Shown: in pieces, positions 6,485 through 11,948 of the stretch | Position numbering within the stretch: position 1 is the first letter of the stretch | Layout: each line of letters starts with the position of its first letter | From: Microcaldota archaeon | GTDB taxonomy: Archaea > B1Sed10-29 > WALL01 > WAMD01 | Assembly (NCBI GenBank): GCA_027077895.1 | Contig: JALWQZ010000032.1 | Location: forward strand, 9,912-21,859 | Length of the DNA: 11,948 bases | Direction of reading: 5' to 3' | Translations under genes and position numbers: made by a program | The notes under the pieces: model-generated | Told to the model about the DNA's origin: nothing | The model's database searches: none | Seen by the model: only the letters and a program-made list of their open reading frames with translations

Positions 6485-7645
6485 GTGATGGACATACTAA
6501 TGGTAAACCCATTCTTCATTCCGTACTGGGGAGGAACAGAAAAGGTTATCTACGAGATTTCTAGAAGGCTAGTCAAAGACTTTGATATCACTGTACTAAC
6601 ATCTAGGCTTAAGGGGACAAAAAAGGAGGAGTACATTGAGGGAATTAGGGTCGTAAGAGAAGAGGCAATGGTGATAAACAAACTACCTAAACCACTCCCT
6701 CCCCCATATGTGATATCGCCTGCCAAACCTATATACCTAATATCAGAGGCAAAGAAGCACAAGGTGGTACACTTTCATAACCGATTCTTTTACAACCCAA
6801 TAGATTTCACACTTGCAAAATCCATGAAGAAAAAGGTTGTCTTGACTCTGCACAATTCTAGACCAATGGATATAGACCCAACAACTGACTTCCTAGGCCA
6901 GATGTACGACGACACCGTGGGGAGAGTGATATTTGATGCATGCGATTACATTACAGCAGTATCAAAGGATACCCTAGAAAAAACACTGAGGGAGAAAAAA
7001 TTCAGAAAAAAGGCAAGGGTGATATACAACGGTGTTGACGAAAAGGTGTTCAATCCGAAGGTAGACGGAAGCGAAATGAGGGAGAAACTAGGGGTTAAAG
7101 ACAACGAAGTGATGATACTAACAATCGCTAGGCTAGTTGAGCAGAAAGGGATAGACTACCTGGTGGATGCTGCAGGAAAACTGAAGAACGAAAACATAAA
7201 GGTCATAATACTGGGAAAGGGACCAAAGGAAGAGGAGATAAAAAATAGAATCAAAGAGTTAAAGTTGAATAGGAAGGTAAAACTAGTAATAGACAGGCTA
7301 CCGGCAGAGGACATCCCAAAGATGTATGCTGCTTCTGATATATTCGTTCTTCCATCACTGTACGAACCCTTTGGGCTTGTTGTGGCAGAGGCAATGGCAA
7401 CAGGAAAACCAGTAGTGGCAAGTAGGATAGGGGGTATTCCAGAGGTTATGGGGAAGGGAACAGGATTCCTAGTGAGGCCTAGAAGTTCGGACGAATTGGC
7501 AGAAAAATTGTCCATCCTGATAAACGACGAGAAAGCAAGAAAAAAGATGGGAAAGAATGGAAGGAGGCGGATTGAAAAGTACTTCACTTGGGACAAAATC
7601 GCAAACGACTACAAGTCATTCTATAACGAGATCCTTAGCGAGTGA
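6485..7645 (+). CDS. GT4-family glycosyltransferase
   Basis: A 386-aa GT-B-fold enzyme of family GT4. The N-terminal domain opens with NPFFIPYWGGTEK (residues 8-20), typical of GT4 acceptor-side Gly-Gly loops. The linker carries the YNGVD motif (181-185), the donor domain begins with ILTIARLVEQKG (211-222), and the catalytic E-x7-E pair is Glu294 and Glu302 (EPFGLVVAE), followed by GKPVVASRIGGIPE. Members use nucleotide sugars with retention. The acceptor here could be a lipid carrier, a lipid head group or a surface glycan; it has no membrane helix and should work on the inner membrane face. The start may be GTG 6485 or ATG 6488; no Shine-Dalgarno exists and a TATA box lies about 26 bp upstream, so translation is probably leaderless. 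It overlaps the convergent deaminase gene by 30 bp. Confidence 0.9.
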   Translation: MMDILMVNPFFIPYWGGTEKVIYEISRRLVKDFDITVLTSRLKGTKKEEYIEGIRVVREEAMVINKLPKPLPPPYVISPAKPIYLISEAKKHKVVHFHNRFFYNPIDFTLAKSMKKKVVLTLHNSRPMDIDPTTDFLGQMYDDTVGRVIFDACDYITAVSKDTLEKTLREKKFRKKARVIYNGVDEKVFNPKVDGSEMREKLGVKDNEVMILTIARLVEQKGIDYLVDAAGKLKNENIKVIILGKGPKEEEIKNRIKELKLNRKVKLVIDRLPAEDIPKMYAASDIFVLPSLYEPFGLVVAEAMATGKPVVASRIGGIPEVMGKGTGFLVRPRSSDELAEKLSILINDEKARKKMGKNGRRRIEKYFTWDKIANDYKSFYNEILSE

Positions 7646-8878
7646 TACTGCTTTCTTAATTATCTCATCTTCTCCGTTTACTTTTCTATCCCTCATCACA
7701 ACTCTCCCATTTATGACGGTGTGCGTAACAACAGAACCATTCGCAGAGTATACTAGGTTTGACACTAGGTCGTGGTGTGGCACCATCAAGTGATTTCTTA
7801 GGTCAACTATGATTAGGTCTGCCAGTTTTCCCTCTTCAATCCCGTAGTCCAAACCTAGCGCTTTGGCACCTTCATACGTTGCCATAGAGAAGGCCTCTCT
7901 AGCGTCCAAGACTGCCTGGTCCCACCTGTGTGCCTTTTGTAGAAGGGCAGCAAACTTCATCTCCTCAAACATGTCTAGGTTGTTGTTGGAAACCACTGAA
8001 TCGGTGCCCAGGCCAACAGTCAACCCCGCTTCCTTCATCTCCTTCCAGGGCATTACACCGCCAGTGGCTAGTTTCATGTTGCTAGTCGGGTTGTGGGCAA
8101 TTTTCACCCTGGCCTTGGCAAGAGTTTTTATCTCGTTTTTTGTCACCCAGGTCGCATGGGCGAATATGTCGTTCTCACCTAGGAAGTTAATACTCTCCAA
8201 CAGTGGGACTGGCCTCTCTTTGTAGTTTTCAAGAGTTGTCTCGTTTTCCCACCTAGTCTCCGCCAGGTGCATGTGTATAAATGTGCCCTCCTTGTCTGCC
8301 AGTTCCTTGGCCTTTGCTAGGTTGTCTGGATTGCAGGAGTATATGGCATGGGGTCCGACTCCAGGGTTAACCAATTCATGGCCCCTCCAGTCTTTTATGA
8401 ATCTCTTTGCATTGTCTAGGGGTTTTCCCTTCTGGGTGGTCTTGTCCTCGTCAACGACTGGCCACGCTAAAAATCCACGAACGCCTAGTTCCTCACAAAC
8501 CTTGGCAGTCTGGTCTAGGTCTTGGTACATATCTAGAAAAGCAGTGGTTCCTGTCTTTACCATTTCAAGCAGGGAAAGCATCGACCCCCAGTAAACCAGT
8601 TCGGGTGTGAGCTTTGCCTCTATCTTCCACAACTTCTCCAACCAGGGGGCAAGCTCTAGGTCATCGTTTGCCCCCCTCAAGAGACCCATACCAGAGTGAG
8701 TATGAAGATTAACAAGGCCTGGCGTAACTAGGTTTCCGCCCGCGTCAATGACCTCCTCTGCCTCAATGCTAATCTTGCTGGATATCTCAGATATCCGACT
8801 ATCTTCTATGTAAATGTCTCCTACGGCCAAGGTAAAATCCGGTTTCAGCATCCTTGCGTTTTTGATCAATATGCTCAT
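7616..8878 (-). CDS. Amidohydrolase: S-adenosylhomocysteine/methylthioadenosine/5'-deoxyadenosine deaminase type
   Basis: A 420-aa metal-dependent hydrolase of the SAH/MTA deaminase group. Metal ligands are His59 and His61 (NLHTHSGMGLLRG), His204 (HMHLAE) and Asp293 (GTDS). Glu207 and His241 (AHATWV) are the expected catalytic and substrate residues, and HNPTSNMKLATGG (262-274) is characteristic. The family deaminates adenosine nucleosides left from SAM chemistry; archaeal members include 5'-deoxyadenosine deaminase, which recycles the radical-SAM by-product. Specificity among SAH, MTA and 5'-deoxyadenosine cannot be decided. The ATG at 8878 is chosen because GGGAG lies four bases upstream (8887-8883) and a TATA-like GTTATATAT at 8911-8919 is correctly spaced; a TTG at 8899 would add seven residues. 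Its 3' end overlaps the glycosyltransferase tail to tail. Confidence 0.9.
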   Translation of the reverse strand: MSILIKNARMLKPDFTLAVGDIYIEDSRISEISSKISIEAEEVIDAGGNLVTPGLVNLHTHSGMGLLRGANDDLELAPWLEKLWKIEAKLTPELVYWGSMLSLLEMVKTGTTAFLDMYQDLDQTAKVCEELGVRGFLAWPVVDEDKTTQKGKPLDNAKRFIKDWRGHELVNPGVGPHAIYSCNPDNLAKAKELADKEGTFIHMHLAETRWENETTLENYKERPVPLLESINFLGENDIFAHATWVTKNEIKTLAKARVKIAHNPTSNMKLATGGVMPWKEMKEAGLTVGLGTDSVVSNNNLDMFEEMKFAALLQKAHRWDQAVLDAREAFSMATYEGAKALGLDYGIEEGKLADLIIVDLRNHLMVPHHDLVSNLVYSANGSVVTHTVINGRVVMRDRKVNGEDEIIKKAVSLAKDLVIE

Positions 8879-8910
8879 ACTACTCCCATTAAATTTCAAT
8901 AATGAAACAA

Positions 8911-8919
8911 ATATATAAC
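8911..8919 (-). promoter_or_regulatory. TATA-like box of the deaminase gene
   Basis: The minus strand reads GTTATATAT, placing a transcript start near 8888 and a leader of about ten bases that carries GGGAG before the ATG at 8878. Confidence 0.45.
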
Positions 8920-9059
8920 TCCTTGTACTTAAATGTCCTTATTTCCAATACTGTGGGAGTTACTGTGCTGCTCAGATGTATCGCGAGCACAACACTTTAA
9001 AACCAGAAAAAGACTTCTTCCTTAAATGTAGAGGAGTATGGAGGGATTGCTGGAATAAA
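8920..9059. other. Intergenic stretch with a small hairpin, an orphan TATA-like box and a T-rich terminator
   Basis: No convincing gene lies here. GTGCT (8965-8969) can pair with AGCAC (8986-8990) around a 16-nt loop and is followed by ACA sequences. TTTAAAA at 8996-9002 resembles a plus-strand TATA box without an obvious gene behind it. On the minus strand the same area gives the T-runs (TTTTTCTGGTTTT, 9013-9001) expected after the SPOUT gene. A six-codon ATG frame at 9038 is too small to support. Confidence 0.4.
9001..9013 (-). terminator. T-rich terminator-like tract after the SPOUT gene
   Basis: About 45 bases beyond the SPOUT stop codon the minus strand reads TTTTTCTGGTTTT, the kind of U-rich tract that ends archaeal transcripts. 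It would terminate the M18-SPOUT transcript. Evidence is composition and position only. Confidence 0.4.
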
Positions 9060-9914
9060 CTAGCACAAGTTAAGTTTCGAAAGAGTGAGCATAACTGCTT
9101 CTTCTGTACGTAAGGTCTTAGTCTCCTGATGGCTCATTATATTGATCATATAATCAAAATCTCTTAATCTAAAACCAACTATATCATAGAGTCCCCTATT
9201 TGGACCACCAAATACTAAAGTAATATTCTCCTTGGATGTGGGCGTTAGATTTGCATCTTCGAGGTATTTTCCTCTTCGAGAAGTACCAACAATCGGCCCG
9301 GGGAATAGATCACGTATTCTCTTCACAGATTTATGCAGATCTAGATTCAAATAAGAAACATGAAACCCCACATATCTATCTCGACTCAGATCCATAGTGG
9401 AAACAAGAGTATCTCTCTCTAAATCCAACAAAACCAATTGGTTTGTTTTTAGTGAGTAATTATTAGCTAACAATTGTTCTTTAGATATTTGTTTGTTAAA
9501 CCACTTTCTATTATGTCTATATCTTACAACTACATTATTGTCACTAACATTGGAAGTGTATCCCCAAATTATAGGTCCATCATCGGATATATGCGATGAA
9601 ATTTGGAGAGGTGGTATGACTCCCAAGTATTTATTATCTTGGGAAAGAGGAAAAACCTTCTTTTTCAGCCAAGGGGGAGTCACTGCATACTTCAAAACTT
9701 TAGTTATATATCTACCCAAAGCATTAGAATCGAAGTATGGGTCTTTATCGTGATATACAAAGACGTGGGTAACCCTACCTATCCCCAGTATCCTAGCAAG
9801 CTCTCCTATCACATAAGTCCTAATTAGTCTATTTTTTAAGTTTGATGTAAATGTGGAAGGTATCAAAACCACAAGCTTGTTCGGCTGCACTTTATTGTCC
9901 ACATCTCTCACCAC
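9060..9914 (-). CDS. SPOUT-superfamily putative RNA methyltransferase (DUF171/COG2106-like)
   Basis: A 284-aa protein with the landmarks of the SPOUT family whose eukaryotic member is C9orf114/SPOUT1: LIPSTF at residues 17-22, IGELARILGIGRVTHVFVY (36-54), a TPPWLKKKVFP segment (79-89), LGVIPPL (97-103), and the trefoil-knot end GTSRRGKYLED (210-220), LVFGGPNRGLYDI (233-245) and QETKTLRTEEAV (263-274). The last motif is usually Q-G-T; here it is Q-E-T. Residues about 105-165 should form the inserted RNA-binding barrel. It should be a SAM-dependent RNA methylase whose site is unknown. It lies seven bases after the M18 stop, so they are probably cotranscribed. GTG 9914 is used, but GTG 9902 has GGTGA (9912-9908) five bases upstream and is an equally good start. 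Composition is more AT-rich than its neighbours. Confidence 0.85.
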   Translation of the reverse strand: MVRDVDNKVQPNKLVVLIPSTFTSNLKNRLIRTYVIGELARILGIGRVTHVFVYHDKDPYFDSNALGRYITKVLKYAVTPPWLKKKVFPLSQDNKYLGVIPPLQISSHISDDGPIIWGYTSNVSDNNVVVRYRHNRKWFNKQISKEQLLANNYSLKTNQLVLLDLERDTLVSTMDLSRDRYVGFHVSYLNLDLHKSVKRIRDLFPGPIVGTSRRGKYLEDANLTPTSKENITLVFGGPNRGLYDIVGFRLRDFDYMINIMSHQETKTLRTEEAVMLTLSKLNLC

Positions 9915-9921
9915 TATTTAA

Positions 9922-11277
9922 TCACAACTTGCTCTCAATAAACGCTTTGTATGCTAGGTATCCAGAGTACAGATCGGCCTTGCTAGCGATCTCGAATGGG
10001 GAGTGCATTGACAAAACTGGGACTCCCATGTCTATTACGTCCATACCATACCTGGCTAGATAAGCGGCAACTGTGCCCCCTCCACCTACATCAACCTTGC
10101 CTAGGGCTCCCGGCTGCCATGGGACCTTCGCCTTTTCAAATATCCTGCGAAGTTCGGCGACAAACTCTGCCCTTGCCTCACTGGCCATGTACTTCCCGCC
10201 GTGACCTGTGTACTTGGTCAAAACAACCCCCTTCCCTAGAACTGCGGTGTTCTTCTTCTCAAAAACATCCTTGTACAATGGATGCATCCCGGCATCAACG
10301 TCTGCAGAGATCGCTATGGAGTTAAGTAAGGCGAGGTTTGGGTCCTTTGCAACTAGGCTAGCAACGTACCTCAGGAAGTGGGACTGGGCAGAGGTATTGC
10401 CCTCACTCCCTATCTCCTCCTTATCAAAGAAGAACGCCAAAACTGTCCTCTCTGGCTTCTTCTTCAAATCGAGAACTGCCATCAACTCGGTGAAAACAGA
10501 ACTTCTATCATCGTGTCCATAAGCGCCGATTAGAGAACGGTCCAGGCCAACGTCCCTGGGTTTCACCGCTGGGACTAGTTCTAGGTCAGCAGAGATTAAG
10601 TCCTCCTCAACAATTCCATACTTCTTGTTCAAGGCCTCTAAAATCGCTTTCTTTATGCTCTCTTCTTCCTTACCCTTCTCCTTGTACTTCTTGGACAAAT
10701 GACCGATAACCGCATCTAAGTTCTCCCCCTCTATCACTTCCTTTGCTGGCTTCTCCATTTGTTTACTCGCTAGGTGAGGCAGAAGGTCCGGAATAACTAG
10801 GACGGGATCGTTTTCATCCTCCCCTATTCTAACCTCAATTCGTTTCCCATCCTTCCTAACTACCACACCGTGCAATGCTAGAGGATGGTTAACCCACTGG
10901 TACTTCTTTATCCCGCCGTAGTAGTGTGTGTCAACCAACGCCAGATTTGAATCCTTGTCCTCATACAAGGGAACCATCTTCAAATCAATTCTAGGCGAGT
11001 CTAGGTGAGCAGCGAGTATAAACATCCCCTCATCTGCTGGCTTCTTCCCTCTGACAACTAAAGCAATGGCCTTGTCCTTGAACGAGATGTAGAATTTCTC
11101 TTTGGATTTTGGATATTGCTTAAAGCCGGCTTCCTTGGCTAGGTTTATGATTTCTTCAACTGCTTCCCTTTCTGTTTTAACCTTTGATAAAAAGTCCTTG
11201 TACAAATCAGAGAAAACAAAAACCTTCTTCTGGTCCAGCATCTCCCAGGCACTAGGCCTGCTGTAATCGAGTTTCAT
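9922..11277 (-). CDS. M18-family aminopeptidase (aspartyl aminopeptidase type)
   Basis: A 451-aa di-metal exopeptidase of family M18. Expected metal and catalytic residues are His91 and Asp93 (AAHLDSPRIDLK), Asp256 in GAYGHDDRSS (bridging ligand), Glu287/Glu288 in FFFDKEEIGSEGNTSAQ (general base and ligand), Asp326 in SADVDAGMHP, and His425 in SMHSPFEIAS. GHGGKYMASEARAEFV near 358-373 belongs to the same family. Its length fits bacterial-type M18 enzymes of about 450 residues, which form large dodecameric shells and trim N-terminal residues, often acidic ones, from peptides in the cytosol. The ATG at 11277 is preferred because AGGTGGT ends four bases upstream; an upstream GTG at 11286 overlaps that site. 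It is followed after seven bases by the SPOUT gene. Confidence 0.92.
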   Translation of the reverse strand: MKLDYSRPSAWEMLDQKKVFVFSDLYKDFLSKVKTEREAVEEIINLAKEAGFKQYPKSKEKFYISFKDKAIALVVRGKKPADEGMFILAAHLDSPRIDLKMVPLYEDKDSNLALVDTHYYGGIKKYQWVNHPLALHGVVVRKDGKRIEVRIGEDENDPVLVIPDLLPHLASKQMEKPAKEVIEGENLDAVIGHLSKKYKEKGKEEESIKKAILEALNKKYGIVEEDLISADLELVPAVKPRDVGLDRSLIGAYGHDDRSSVFTELMAVLDLKKKPERTVLAFFFDKEEIGSEGNTSAQSHFLRYVASLVAKDPNLALLNSIAISADVDAGMHPLYKDVFEKKNTAVLGKGVVLTKYTGHGGKYMASEARAEFVAELRRIFEKAKVPWQPGALGKVDVGGGGTVAAYLARYGMDVIDMGVPVLSMHSPFEIASKADLYSGYLAYKAFIESKL

Positions 11278-11347
11278 GAGAACCACCTGGTTATGTTAGG
11301 TTTGTTTGGAATAAAAAGATTAATAATAAAACCGATAATAAAACTTG
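11278..11347. promoter_or_regulatory. Divergent promoter region of the M18 gene and the right-edge gene
   Basis: These 70 bp are very AT-rich between 11309 and 11343. For the minus strand, TTTTATTATTAA (about 11333-11322) is suitably placed for a start near 11300 and a leader containing AGGTGGT. For the plus strand, AATAAAAAG (11310-11318) is about 26 bp before the ATG at 11348. No Shine-Dalgarno precedes that ATG, so the plus-strand message is probably leaderless or nearly so. Confidence 0.45.
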
Positions 11348-11948
11348 ATGGAACAACTTACAATAAGTTTACTGGGGGTAGGAGACATAGATGAAATATC
11401 AAAAAGAACAAAACGAAGAAAAGAGGAAGTAACAGAACAAATAAAAAACATTGCAAATGTGTTCGCAAGTTATTCTGTTAAACTAATCGCTCTAAGTGGT
11501 GTCGAGGTAGAAGTAGTGAAATACTTCAAATTGTATGGCGGTCAAACAGTAATTGCACCAATACCTGTAGATGACGAAACGTTCGGTATAAAACATTTAC
11601 AGAAGTACATCATCTCGAATACAAGGAGATTTCCTTTATTTGATGGGTTTGTAAACACAACAGACTGGTTTAGAACAGACTTCATAAGACCTCTCTTAGG
11701 GGATATATGTTTTATTCTGGGTTTTAGCCCCGGAACACTATTGTCGATAAGTGCAGGATTGTATTTATATAAAATACTTAAAGTAAAAAAGAAAACAGAA
11801 AAAGTAAAATTAGATAAGCCAACCAAGGAGAATATAAGAGCAGGGAGACATACTCAATTCCAAATTTGGGTTTATCATCCATTCATAATTAGTAGATTAC
11901 CAAAGGAACTTGAAGAATATGCGAGAGAAGAAGGCGTAGAGGTAGTGT
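11348..11948 (+). CDS. Unrecognised protein, possible SLOG/Rossmann-like domain, 3' partial
   Basis: An uninterrupted frame runs from the ATG at 11348 off the right edge (200 codons); an in-frame stop at 11339-11341 bounds it upstream. The first 145 residues look like an alpha/beta nucleotide-binding fold: an opening strand ending in Gly (TISLLGVGDI), helix, strand KLIALSG, helix, GGQTVIAPIPVDD, and later GDICFILGFSPGTLL followed by a helix. This order recalls SLOG/LOG-type Rossmann domains (GG, then an I-x-P strand, then a G-x-GT loop), but the canonical Gly-Gly-x-x-Gly-x-Met and Pro-Gly-Gly-x-Gly-Thr motifs are not intact, so the assignment is tentative. A Lys-rich linker (about 146-160) leads to a second part with WVYHPFIISRLPKELEEYAR. 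The start has no Shine-Dalgarno, and the gene is divergent from M18. I found no CTAG in it, unlike most genes here. Confidence 0.7.
   Translation, partial: MEQLTISLLGVGDIDEISKRTKRRKEEVTEQIKNIANVFASYSVKLIALSGVEVEVVKYFKLYGGQTVIAPIPVDDETFGIKHLQKYIISNTRRFPLFDGFVNTTDWFRTDFIRPLLGDICFILGFSPGTLLSISAGLYLYKILKVKKKTEKVKLDKPTKENIRAGRHTQFQIWVYHPFIISRLPKELEEYAREEGVEVV

Noticed and set aside
8951..8996. H/ACA guide RNA around the hairpin in the deaminase-SPOUT gap
   Set aside because: An ACA follows the hairpin, but no lower stem with a pseudouridylation pocket or convincing kink-turn could be drawn.
9038..9058. Six-codon ORF preceded by GAGGAG
   Set aside because: Too short to support as a gene; the purine-rich stretch is not evidence alone.
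1..11948. CRISPR arrays, insertion sequences, tRNA or rRNA genes, integrase attachment sites
   Set aside because: Looked for on both strands; no regularly spaced repeats, transposase motifs, cloverleaf genes or rRNA-like segments were seen.

Overview
The window reads as chromosomal DNA of an archaeon. The signs are a geranylgeranyl-reductase-family flavoprotein of the ether-lipid or dolichol type, an HTH plus ACT regulator of an archaeal kind, a SPOUT methyltransferase of the archaeal/eukaryotic DUF171 family, GGTG-type Shine-Dalgarno sites next to apparently leaderless genes, TATA-like boxes about 26 bp before likely transcript starts, and a textbook archaeal C/D box guide RNA. The lineage cannot be fixed from this sequence. 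Coding density is very high: tail-to-tail genes overlap or nearly touch, and no stretch over about 200 bases lacks a gene.

Layout. (1) 2-1819 (+): the 3' part of a large, sequon-rich, single-pass surface protein. (2) 1822-2274 (-): a PIN-domain nuclease, with a 58-nt C/D box sRNA at 2282-2339 (-) immediately before its start codon. (3) 2445-2990 (-): HTH/ACT regulator, divergent from 3035-3619 (+), a small exported or anchored protein with an SCP2-like pattern. (4) A minus-strand cluster, read right to left: phosphomannomutase/phosphoglucomutase (6426-5095), geranylgeranyl reductase family protein (5098-3974, GTGA overlap) and a 111-aa protein of unknown function (3937-3602). (5) 6485-7645 (+): GT4 glycosyltransferase, divergent from the mutase across a compact shared promoter. 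(6) 7616-8878 (-): SAH/MTA/5'-deoxyadenosine deaminase-type amidohydrolase, overlapping the glycosyltransferase tail to tail by 30 bp. (7) A minus-strand pair: M18 aminopeptidase (11277-9922), then SPOUT methyltransferase (9914-9060). (8) 11348-11948 (+): a gene cut by the right edge, with a weak SLOG/Rossmann-like pattern.

How the genes fit together. Mutase, isoprenoid reductase, glycosyltransferase and a surface protein with more than 25 N-X-S/T sequons are consistent with cell-surface glycan and isoprenoid (lipid or dolichol carrier) work; this link is inferred from proximity only. The deaminase probably recycles SAM by-products, which the SPOUT enzyme and other methylases would generate.

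The most notable element is the C/D sRNA. All four boxes are canonical, both guide spacers are 12 nt, the D'-C' spacer is 3 nt, and a terminal stem and a well-placed TATA box are present. Its D' guide is complementary to the anticodon loop of a CAU-anticodon tRNA such as elongator tRNA-Met, and the box-plus-five rule falls exactly on wobble C34. Its position in the leader of a VapC-like PIN nuclease gene is unusual. By hand count, the tetranucleotide CTAG is about threefold enriched in most housekeeping genes here but not in the SPOUT gene or the right-edge gene.
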